From: an uncultured Oscillospiraceae bacterium
GTDB lineage: Bacteria > Bacillota > Clostridia > Oscillospirales > Oscillospiraceae
Length of the DNA stretch: 64,000 nt
Assembly: GCA_947632175.1 (NCBI GenBank)
Contig: CANROC010000001.1
Location: 1 to 64,000, forward strand
Direction of reading: 5' to 3'
This document shows, in pieces, positions 41,305 through 53,799 of this stretch (positions are counted from its first letter, which is position 1; each line of letters opens with the position of its first letter). The position numbers were made by a program, and so were the translations under genes. Under the pieces are notes generated by a model, which ran no database searches, was not told where the DNA came from, and saw nothing but the letters and a program-made list of their open reading frames with translations.

Positions 41305-44300
41305 TGCCTTTAGATAAAACCATCAAAAAAGTCATGGTCATCGGCTCCGGCCCCATCGTCATCGGCCAGGCCGCCGAGTTCGACTACGCCGGCACTCAGG
41401 CCTGCCGCATTTTGAAGCAGGAGGGCGTCAAGTCCATCCTGGTCAACTCCAACCCCGCCACCGTCATGACCGACGGGGACATGGCCGACAGCGTCTACTT
41501 AGAGCCCCTGAACGCCGACACCGTCAAGCGCATCATTTTGAAGGAAAAGCCCGACTGCCTCCTGGCGGGCCTCGGCGGCCAGACGGGCCTCACCATCGCC
41601 ATGCAGCTGACCCACGAGGGCTTTTTACAAAAGCACGGCGTGCGCCTCATCGGCACCAACGCCGAGGCCATCGACAAGGCCGAGGACCGGGAGCTCTTCA
41701 AGGAGACCATGGAGAAGATCGGTCAGCCCTGTATCCCCTCGGACATCGCCAACGACGTGGACACCTGTGTCGCCATCGCCGACCGCATCGGCTACCCCGT
41801 CATCGTCCGGCCGGCCTTCACTCTGGGCGGCGGAGGCGGCGGCGTGGCGTACTCCGCCGAGGAGCTCCGCAAGGTCGCCTTCGTGGGGCTGGAGACCTCC
41901 CCCATCCATCAGGTCCTCATTGAGAAATACATCTTCGGCTGGAAGGAGATCGAGTTTGAGGTCATCCGGGACGGCGCGGGCAACGTCATCACCGTCTGCT
42001 CCATGGAGAACTTCGACCCCGTGGGCATCCACACCGGCGACTCCATCGTGGTGGCCCCCGCCCTCACGCTCATGGACAAGGAGTACCAGATGCTCCGCTC
42101 CGCCGCCCTCGACATCATCACCGAGCTTGGCATCGAGGGGGGCTGCAACTGCCAGTTTGCTTTAAACCCCGACAGCTTCGAGTACGCCGTCATCGAGGTC
42201 AACCCCCGGGTGTCCCGCTCCTCGGCCCTCGCCAGCAAGGCTACGGGCTACCCCATCGCCAAGGTGGCGGTGAAGATCGCCCTGGGGTACACGCTGGACG
42301 AGATAAAAAACGACATCACCGGCAAGACCTACGCCTGCTTCGAGCCCACGGTGGACTACTGCGTGGTGAAGTTCCCCAAGTGGCCCTTTGACAAGTTCCA
42401 CGGCGCTCAGCGCAGGCTGGGCACGCAGATGAAGGCCACCGGCGAGGTCATGTCCATCGCCCCCAATTTCGAGGCGGCGCTCATGAAGGCCGTCCGGGGC
42501 GCCGAGATCGGCCAGTCCACCTTAAACCGCGCCCCCGACCCCAAAAAGTCCCTGGAGGAGAGGCTGGCGGCCATGGATGACCTGAGGATCTTCACCGTCT
42601 TTGAGGCGCTGAAGGCCGGCGTCAGCGTGGAGCACATCCACGAGGTCACCATGATCGACCGCTGGTTCCTCCACAAGCTCCAAAATCTCGTCCATTTTGA
42701 AAACCACATCGCCCAAAACGGCATCGACGGTGAGACATATTTAAAGGGCAAGCGCCTGGGCTACACCGACGCGGCCCTCCGGGCCATCTCCGGCCAGGAG
42801 AACATCCCGCATATGGACCCCGTCTACAAGATGGTGGACACGTGCGCGGCCGAGTTCGAGGCCGAGACGCCCTACTACTACTCCGCCTACAACGATAAGT
42901 GCGACTCCCGCCCCCTGCCCCGCCGGCGCATGAGCGTCATCGTCATCGGCTCCGGCCCCATCCGCATCGGCCAGGGCATCGAGTTTGACTACAGCTCCGT
43001 CCACTGCGCCGTGACCCTCAAAAAGTTGGGGTACGACGTGGTGATCATCAACAACAACCCGGAGACCGTCTCCACCGACTACGACACCGCCGACCGCCTC
43101 TACTTCGAGCCCCTGACCCCCGAGGACGTCATGGGCGTCATCGCGGTGGAGAAGCCCATCGGCGTGGTGGTGGCCTTCGGCGGCCAGACGGCCATCAAGC
43201 TCACGGAGTACCTGGATAAAGCCGGCATCCGCATCCTGGGCACCAGCGCCGAGGGCATTGACCTGGCCGAGGACCGGGAGCGGTTCGACGCCCTCCTGGA
43301 GTCCCTTTCCATCAAGCGCCCCCGGGGCTTCGGCACCCACACGCTGGAGGAGGCCCTGTCCGCCGCCGAGACGCTGGGCTACCCGGTGCTTTTGCGGCCC
43401 AGCTACGTCATCGGCGGCCAGAACATGGTCATCGCCCACGACGAGCAGGATGTCCGCAGCTACATGGCCCTCATTTTCGCCAGCACCGAGCGGGAGGACA
43501 ACTCCGTCCTGGTGGACAAGTATATGCCCGGGACCGAGCTGGAGGTGGATGTCATCTCCGACGGCACGGATGTCTTGATGCCCGGCATCATGGAGCACAT
43601 CGAGCGCGCCGGCGTCCACTCCGGCGACTCCATCGCCGTCTATCCCCCCTACAACCTGACGGACAAGATGATGGCCCGCGTGGTGGAGTGCTCCACCCGC
43701 TTGGCGCTGGAGCTGGGCACGCGGGGCTTAGTCAACATCCAGTACCTCATTTACAAAAAGGAGCTCTACGTCATCGAGGTCAACCCCCGCGCCTCCCGGA
43801 CGGTGCCGTACCTCAGTAAGGTCACCGGCATCCCCATGGTGGACGTGGCCTCCAGAGTCATGATGGGCGCGACCTTGAAGGGCCTGGGCTACGAGAAGGT
43901 CCTCTGTGACACGCCGCCCTATTACGCCGTGAAGGTCCCCGTCTTCTCCTTTGAGAAGATCACGGACGCCAACTCCATGCTGGGCCCGGAGATGAAATCC
44001 ACCGGCGAAGTCCTGGGCCTTGGCCGGACGTTCACGGAGGCGCTTTTCAAGGGCCTGCGGGCCGCGGGCTACAACCTGGCCGGCGCCTTCACGCCGGGGA
44101 AAAACGGCGTCCTCCTGTCCATTGAGAACCACGACCTGCCCGACGTGGTGAAGCTGGCCAAGAAGGTCAGCGACCTCCACATGGCCCTGTACGCCACTCC
44201 CGACACCGCCCAGGTCATCCGCAGTCTGGGCCTTCAGGTCACGGAGGTCCGCCACGTCCACGACGCTTACTCCCTCATGGACGAGGGGACCATCAGCTTC

Positions 44301-45335
44301 ATCGTCTACACCGGCGCTCTCTACGACGACACCATGGGCGACTTCATCGACCTCCACGCCCGCGCCGTGCGCCTGCGCATCCCCTGCATCACCAGCCTCG
44401 ACACCGCCGACGCGGTGACGGACACCCTCATGAGCCGCTTCACCAACGAGAACACGGAGCTTGTGGACCTCAACGACATGCGCAAGAGCCGGGAGCTGGT
44501 GAGCTTCGCCAAGATGCACACCTGCGGCAGCGACTATATCTTCTTCGATAACCGCGACGGGCGCATCACGAGCCCGGAGTCCCTCTCCGTCACCCTCTGC
44601 GACCGGGTCACCGGCATCGGCGGCGGGGCGCTGGTGCTCATCGAGAACTCCGCCGGCGCGGACGCCAAGATGCGCATCTTCAACCAGGACGGCACGGAGG
44701 GCCGCATGGCCGCCAACTCCATCCGGTGCGTGGGCAAGTACCTCTACGACAAGGGCATCGTCAAAAGCGAGCACATGACCATCCAGACGGACACCGGCAT
44801 CCGCTCTCTCCAGCTCTATACCCGCAACGGGCGGGTCAGCACCGTCAGCGTCCACATGGGCACGGCGTTCCTGGACGCCAGAAGGATGCAGGTCAACCTC
44901 ATCGGCAAGTCCCGCGTGGTGGACGAGCCCGTCACCGTGGACGGGAAGGAGTACCGCATCACCCTCTCGAGTCTGGGCGTGCCCCACTGCACCGTCTTCA
45001 CCGAGGACCTGGGGAACGTGGACGTGGTGGGCGTAGGCCGCGCCCTCACCGCCTCCGGCATCCTCCCGGAGGGGGCCTTCGTGGAGTTCGTGAAAGTGGT
45101 CAACGACGACACCCTGCGCATCCGCGTCTACGCCCCGGATGAGGGCGAGACGCGCGCCAACGGCACCGCCGCCTGCGCCGCCGTCATCGCCGCCACCGAG
45201 CGCGGCGACCTCAAAAAAGCCCGCGACACCACGGTCAAGCTCCCCGGCGGCGACGTCACCGTCAACTACTCCGACGAGTTCGTCACCCTCACCGGCGACG
45301 CCGTCATGGTGTTCGAGGGGGTATACGAATACTAA
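41304..45335 (+). CDS. carB: Carbamoyl-phosphate synthase large subunit fused to a DapF-like domain
   Basis: Residues 1 to about 1,060 are CarB: two ATP-grasp halves (MVIGSGPIVIGQAAEFDYAG and VIVIGSGPIRIGQGIEFDYS) and a C-terminal regulatory MGS-type domain (GVLLSIENHDLP onward). From about residue 1,067 the chain continues in frame into a diaminopimelate epimerase fold: FAKMHTCGSDYIFFDN, MRIFNQDGTE, IRCVGKYLYDKG, PHCTVFTEDL and GETRANGTAACAAVI. The DapF catalytic cysteines, found in family motifs CGNGxRC and ACGxGA, correspond to Ala1136 (MAANSIRC) and Asn1286 (RANGTAA). Carbamoyl-phosphate synthesis should be intact; epimerase activity is unlikely. No ribosome site precedes the domain, so it is a true fusion in this sequence. 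Confidence 0.92.
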   Translation: MPLDKTIKKVMVIGSGPIVIGQAAEFDYAGTQACRILKQEGVKSILVNSNPATVMTDGDMADSVYLEPLNADTVKRIILKEKPDCLLAGLGGQTGLTIAMQLTHEGFLQKHGVRLIGTNAEAIDKAEDRELFKETMEKIGQPCIPSDIANDVDTCVAIADRIGYPVIVRPAFTLGGGGGGVAYSAEELRKVAFVGLETSPIHQVLIEKYIFGWKEIEFEVIRDGAGNVITVCSMENFDPVGIHTGDSIVVAPALTLMDKEYQMLRSAALDIITELGIEGGCNCQFALNPDSFEYAVIEVNPRVSRSSALASKATGYPIAKVAVKIALGYTLDEIKNDITGKTYACFEPTVDYCVVKFPKWPFDKFHGAQRRLGTQMKATGEVMSIAPNFEAALMKAVRGAEIGQSTLNRAPDPKKSLEERLAAMDDLRIFTVFEALKAGVSVEHIHEVTMIDRWFLHKLQNLVHFENHIAQNGIDGETYLKGKRLGYTDAALRAISGQENIPHMDPVYKMVDTCAAEFEAETPYYYSAYNDKCDSRPLPRRRMSVIVIGSGPIRIGQGIEFDYSSVHCAVTLKKLGYDVVIINNNPETVSTDYDTADRLYFEPLTPEDVMGVIAVEKPIGVVVAFGGQTAIKLTEYLDKAGIRILGTSAEGIDLAEDRERFDALLESLSIKRPRGFGTHTLEEALSAAETLGYPVLLRPSYVIGGQNMVIAHDEQDVRSYMALIFASTEREDNSVLVDKYMPGTELEVDVISDGTDVLMPGIMEHIERAGVHSGDSIAVYPPYNLTDKMMARVVECSTRLALELGTRGLVNIQYLIYKKELYVIEVNPRASRTVPYLSKVTGIPMVDVASRVMMGATLKGLGYEKVLCDTPPYYAVKVPVFSFEKITDANSMLGPEMKSTGEVLGLGRTFTEALFKGLRAAGYNLAGAFTPGKNGVLLSIENHDLPDVVKLAKKVSDLHMALYATPDTAQVIRSLGLQVTEVRHVHDAYSLMDEGTISFIVYTGALYDDTMGDFIDLHARAVRLRIPCITSLDTADAVTDTLMSRFTNENTELVDLNDMRKSRELVSFAKMHTCGSDYIFFDNRDGRITSPESLSVTLCDRVTGIGGGALVLIENSAGADAKMRIFNQDGTEGRMAANSIRCVGKYLYDKGIVKSEHMTIQTDTGIRSLQLYTRNGRVSTVSVHMGTAFLDARRMQVNLIGKSRVVDEPVTVDGKEYRITLSSLGVPHCTVFTEDLGNVDVVGVGRALTASGILPEGAFVEFVKVVNDDTLRIRVYAPDEGETRANGTAACAAVIAATERGDLKKARDTTVKLPGGDVTVNYSDEFVTLTGDAVMVFEGVYEY

Positions 45336-45339
45336 CTGG

Positions 45340-45535
45340 CATTGGAAGGCCGCGTTGCGGCCTTCCAATGCCAAGGGGAACGTGCGAAAAATATTTTGGA
45401 AATGTCTGCGGACATTTCCAAAATATTTTTCTGCCGTTTTGCTCCGCGCACGGCCCCGTAGGGGCCGCACACTCCGCAAAACAAAAGGTATTTTTTCCGA
45501 CGTACATGCCGCCGGAAAAAATGCTCGATGAGGGA
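45340..45535 (+). repeat. Modular TTTTTTCCG/CGGAAAAAA repeat, copy 3
   Basis: GGGGAACGTGC at 45,374-45,384 marks one end and the palindromic core at 45,483-45,527 the other. Between them is a strong hairpin TTTTGGAAATGTC/GACATTTCCAAAA (about 45,394-45,425) and a GGCCCC/GGGGCC pair. Immediately after carB, GGAAGGCC/GGCCTTCC (about 45,345-45,366) forms a hairpin that may end carB transcription. Confidence 0.65.
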
Positions 45536-45539
45536 CCCC

Positions 45540-46890
45540 TCAGTCACGGCCTTTGGCCGTGCCAGCTCCCCCGTGGGGGAGCTTAATAACCTCCCCCCTG
45601 GGGGAGGTGGCGCGAAGCGCCGGAAAGGTCCGCGCGGCGGCGGGAAAAAGGTTTGCGGCTTGCGCCGCATTCTTATATTCCCCACCCGCCCGCCCCCGCC
45701 GCCGCGCGTCACTGGCTTGCGATCTCCGCCGTAGGGGTCGCCGTCCCCGGCGACCCGCCTATCGATGATTGACACGTTCCAATCATCGCCGTACGGGCCG
45801 CCGCCCACGGCGGCCCTTGCCCCCCGTTGACCGACGTGTACCGTTTTATTGGACCCGCCCCCGTCCCGCCACGTGCCACGGGCGGACACATGGGTCCGCC
45901 CCTACGGGGAATATGGGAGGTTATCCCATTCAACCAACGCCGGAGGTCATCGAAACGCGGGTCGCCGGGGACGGCGACCCCTACGGCGTTCATCGGAAGC
46001 AATCCGAAACCTGCAACGGGGGCCGCCGTGGGCAGCGGCCCGTACGGCGTAATTTGGGCGGATTCGTTTTATCGGAACCGCTCTGTCATCCCACGCTCGC
46101 TTCCCCCCTGCCCCCCTACGAGGAGGGGGCCCTGAGACGGGAGCGAGTGCCATTTATCGGAACGTTTCCCATCACTTACCCTGTAGGGGCCGCCACTCTT
46201 GGCGGCCCGCACGTAGTAAGTCTCGATCACCGGAAGCCCCAGCGACGCCCAACGGGCTCGAATACCCCGCCGCCGCGGCGGCACCCCTTTTTCCGAAAAA
46301 GGGGTCGGGGAAAAAGGTTGCGGCGCTCCGCGCCGCCTTTATAAAAAAATGCGCCGCAAAGCGGCGCAAACCTTTTTCGCCCCCTCCTCGTAGGAGGGGG
46401 GCAGGGGGGAAGCGAACGTGGGGGGGACGGTGCCGGTATCGATGACACGCAGGGAATAAACATCGCCGTACGGGCCGCCGTCCCCGGCGACCCGCCCCAA
46501 TCACCGCCGTACGGGCCGCCGCCCACGGCGGCCCTTGCCCCCGATAACCGCCATTTCCCGTTTTATCGGACCCGTTTCCGTCCCGCAACGTGCCACGGGC
46601 GGACACATGGGTCCGCCCCTACGGGGAATAGGGAAAGTCATCCCATTCAACCGACATCGGAGGGTATCGCAACGCGGGTCGCCGGGGACGGCGACCCCTA
46701 CGGCGTGAATGGATACGCATCCCAAAAACGGTAGGGGCGGGTTCCAAACCCGCCCGTCCCCCGTCCCCGCCGCGCGGACAAATAAAGGATGCGCCGCAAA
46801 GCGGCGCAAACCTTTTTCGCCCCCTCCTCGTAGGAGGGGGGCAGAGGGGCAGCGAGCGGGGGAGGACAGGACGGGTCCCGTCAAATCATC
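45540..46890. repeat. Repeat island between carB and the beta-galactosidase gene
   Basis: No gene is supported in about 1.35 kb. It holds GCGCTTCGCGCC and CTCCCCC/GGGGGAG units (45,560-45,625), the block shared with 33,739 (45,630-45,690), palindromic units with the CCCCTAC edge at about 45,730, 45,890, 45,960, 46,180, 46,610, 46,680 and 46,731, and CCTCCTCGTAGGAGG units at about 46,390 and 46,820. The run from 45,740 to 46,440 mirrors the order of units in 33,811-34,760. Confidence 0.8.
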
Positions 46891-46915
46891 CCCGTCTCCC
46901 ATCCCCCGTCTCCCA

Positions 46916-51888
<4,973 letters not shown>

Positions 51889-51917
51889 GCGTCTCTCTCC
51901 TGTTGTGATATGCCCCC

Positions 51918-51946
51918 ATTATACCCCATCCGCCAGCCGGCGGCAA
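51918..51946 (-). promoter_or_regulatory. Sigma-A promoter of tex
   Basis: On the minus strand TTGCCG (51,946-51,941) and TATAAT (51,923-51,918) with 17-bp spacing. Confidence 0.7.
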
Positions 51947-51984
51947 GGGGGAATGCTCTTTGTCGGGGGCGGATGCTTTTTTTC

Positions 51985-52060
51985 GATACCGCTCTGTCAT
52001 CCCACGCTCGCTTCCCCACTGCCCCCCTCCTACGAGGAGGGGGCTCCCCCTTGGGGCCTG
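51985..52060. repeat. CCTCCTACGAGGAGG-type palindromic repeat
   Basis: One further copy of the repeat that ends in GCTCGCTTCCCC, here inverted relative to 46,390. No gene in 51,889-52,154. Confidence 0.7.
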
Positions 52061-52091
52061 TCAAAAGCCCCAATGCTTTATTATAATAAAA

Positions 52092-52107
52092 TGTTCCACG
52101 TGGAACA
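52092..52107. other. parS-like ParB binding site
   Basis: TGTTCCACGTGGAACA is a perfect 16-bp palindrome that matches the ParB/Spo0J consensus TGTTNCACGTGAAACA except at one position. It lies in an AT-rich intergenic spot. parS sites cluster near the chromosomal origin, so this window may lie in the origin-proximal part. Confidence 0.75.
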
Positions 52108-52127
52108 TTTCACTAAACTAAAGTAAT

Positions 52128-52156
52128 CCCCCTCCCATGGGGGAGGGGGGCTTTTT
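52128..52156 (+). terminator. Intrinsic terminator after the deacetylase gene
   Basis: CCCCCTCCC (52,128-52,136) pairs with GGGAGGGGG (52,141-52,149), followed by CTTTTT on the plus strand. It overlaps the stop codon of the deacetylase gene and on that strand lacks a clear T-run. Confidence 0.6.
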
Positions 52157-52943
52157 AACCTCCCGCGGCGAACTGGCGGCCCGTGTGGTCGATGGTGTAG
52201 GGGCCGGTGAGGATGAGCTGGCTGATGGGGACGATGGTGTAGCCCTCGCTGAGGAGGAACTTGACGATGTCCTCCAGGGCCTCCGGCGTGTGGAGGGCGG
52301 CGTTGTGGAAGAGGACAATGGACCCGGGCCGTACCTTGGTGGTGACGCGGTTATAGATCTCCTTGGCCGAGAGGTCCTTCCAGTCCAGGGAATCCACGTC
52401 CCACTGGATGGGCTCCACGCCCATGCTCCTCACGGCGGCGATGACGTGGTCGTCGTACTCCCCGTAGGGGGGCCGGAAGAGAGTGGGGCGCACGCCGGTG
52501 ACGGCCTCCAGCTTGTCGGCGCAGGCGCTGATGTTGGCCACGATCTCGTCGGCGCTGAGGGAATTGAAGTGGGCATGGTCGTTGGAGTGGTTCATCACCT
52601 CGTGCCCCGCCTCATGGAGGGCCTTCACGGACTCGGGGTACTTATCCACCCACTGCCCCACCACAAAAAAAGTGACCTTCACGTCGTATTTGCCCAGAAT
52701 GTCGATGAGCGTCTGCGTGTCCTCGTTGCCCCAGGCGGCGTCAAAGGAGAGGGACACCATCTTCTGGTCCCGCTCCACGCTGTAAATGGGCAGCAGCCGT
52801 GTGTTGGCCGCCTCCGCCGCATCCCGGCCGCCCCCCAGCGCCCAGAGGGCCGCGCCGCCGCAGATGAGCGCCGCCGCCAGCGCCAGCGCCGCCGTGCGCC
52901 GAAAGGCCGGCCTTTTCCACAGTTCGCTGAATTTTTTCCGCAT
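52155..52943 (-). CDS. Polysaccharide deacetylase, PdaB-like (CE4)
   Basis: The 262-residue protein has an N-terminal membrane anchor (TAALALAAALICGGAALWAL) and an outside NodB domain. SLSFDAAWG holds the first metal aspartate in the form typical of PdaB-like proteins, HSNDHAHF supplies the HxxxH metal ligands, RPPYGEYD and VLFHNAA complete the active site. PdaB of Bacillus acts on spore peptidoglycan; here the target is probably cell-wall glycan, with sporulation only a possibility. The ATG at 52,943 was preferred to a GTG three codons upstream because GGGGTG then has spacing. Confidence 0.9.
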   Translation of the reverse strand: MRKKFSELWKRPAFRRTAALALAAALICGGAALWALGGGRDAAEAANTRLLPIYSVERDQKMVSLSFDAAWGNEDTQTLIDILGKYDVKVTFFVVGQWVDKYPESVKALHEAGHEVMNHSNDHAHFNSLSADEIVANISACADKLEAVTGVRPTLFRPPYGEYDDHVIAAVRSMGVEPIQWDVDSLDWKDLSAKEIYNRVTTKVRPGSIVLFHNAALHTPEALEDIVKFLLSEGYTIVPISQLILTGPYTIDHTGRQFAAGG

Positions 52944-53068
52944 ATTTATCACCCCGGCAAAGCTTATGAGGCGGCTTGCCCCAATATGCCGCGGCCAAAA
53001 AAGCCGCCCCCATGCTTTGACGGATTAATACTTTTTTTGGGAAATTAATGTATTTTTTGCATGAATGA

Positions 53069-53097
53069 TTGCTTAATCGGCATTTTTGTGATATAGT
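53069..53097 (+). promoter_or_regulatory. Likely promoter of the LysR-type HTH gene
   Basis: TTGCTT at 53,069-53,074 and TATAGT at 53,092-53,097, 17-bp spacing. Confidence 0.6.
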
Positions 53098-53176
53098 TTG
53101 TCTGGAATAAAATTCAACACCCCCGCGGCCGCCGCGGGGCGGAAGAATTCCGAGCACAAAAAGAGGGTTGAAAAAG

Positions 53177-53455
53177 TTGAAACTTCATCATATTCGCGAG
53201 TTTCTTGTACTTTCACAAGTCAAGAACTACAATGTCGCGGCGGAGCGCCTGTTCATGTCCCAGCCCACTCTGTCGCGACACATCAAGGAAATGGAAAGCG
53301 AGCTGGGCGTCTCACTTTTTGACCGCTCCACACGCCGTGTGGAGCTCACCGAGAGCGGCGCCTTTCTGGTACCCTATGCCAAGCGCATCGTCTCCGCCGA
53401 GGACCAGTTCATGGAGGGGCTGGCCAACCGGCGCAAAGCCGCCGAACGCGGCTGA
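53177..53455 (+). CDS. LysR-type helix-turn-helix protein without effector domain
   Basis: The 92 residues are the DNA-binding half of a LysR regulator: LHHIREFLVLSQVKNYNVAA, ERLFMSQPTLSRHIKEMESE, LGVSLFDRSTRRVELTESG and the linker helix. The usual 200-residue ligand domain is absent and the frame ends with a stop followed by a clear terminator, so the gene seems complete rather than recently broken. The TTG at 53,177, nine bases after AAGAGGG, is a better start than the TTG at 53,168. It may bind DNA as a constitutive or dominant-negative regulator. Confidence 0.8.
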   Translation: MKLHHIREFLVLSQVKNYNVAAERLFMSQPTLSRHIKEMESELGVSLFDRSTRRVELTESGAFLVPYAKRIVSAEDQFMEGLANRRKAAERG

Positions 53456-53569
53456 CCTCTCCCCCTCCGCGCCGACAGGGGCCCTGCGACCCCTGCCTTG
53501 ATTTTGCGTTTTCTTTCTGTATCGCTTTAAATTGAAAAGCCGGCTCTGGGGGGATATCCCTGTCCTTTG

Positions 53570-53601
53570 ACCGCGCGGACGCTGTTCCGCGCGGTTTTTT
53601 T
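53570..53601 (+). terminator. Terminator of the LysR-type gene
   Basis: ACCGCGCGGA (53,570-53,579) pairs with TCCGCGCGGT (53,586-53,595), followed by TTTTTT. Confidence 0.85.
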
Positions 53602-53636
53602 CGCGCCGTCGCCGCGTCCCCGGCAGCTCGTCGGAA

Positions 53637-53720
53637 AAGGCGCAGGCCTTTTCCGACAAAGGGGAACGTGCAAAGGCATTTTTTCCGACGTACATGCCGC
53701 CGGAAAAAATGCTCGATTTG
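53637..53720 (+). repeat. Modular TTTTTTCCG/CGGAAAAAA repeat, copy 4 (minimal form)
   Basis: GGGGAACGTGC (53,661-53,671) stands directly beside the palindromic core (53,672-53,716); the variable middle of copies 1 and 3 is missing. A CGGAAAAGG/CCTTTTCCG hairpin precedes it. Confidence 0.65.
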
Positions 53721-53737
53721 AGTTTTTTAACAGACTG

Positions 53738-53769
53738 CCGGGGCAGGCATCTTGCGATGCCTGCCCCGG
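53738..53769. terminator. Strong hairpin after the SLH protein gene
   Basis: CCGGGGCAGGCATC and GATGCCTGCCCCGG form a perfect 14-bp stem around TTGC, 31 bp after the SLH gene stop; T-rich sequence follows on the plus strand. Confidence 0.8.
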
Positions 53770-53799
53770 ATTCATTTTTCTTGGGTCACGCCTGTCGGG

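Noticed and set aside
43728-45479. Open frame of 583 codons opposite the end of carB
   Set aside because: Shadow of the CarB-DapF frame; no domains or ribosome site.
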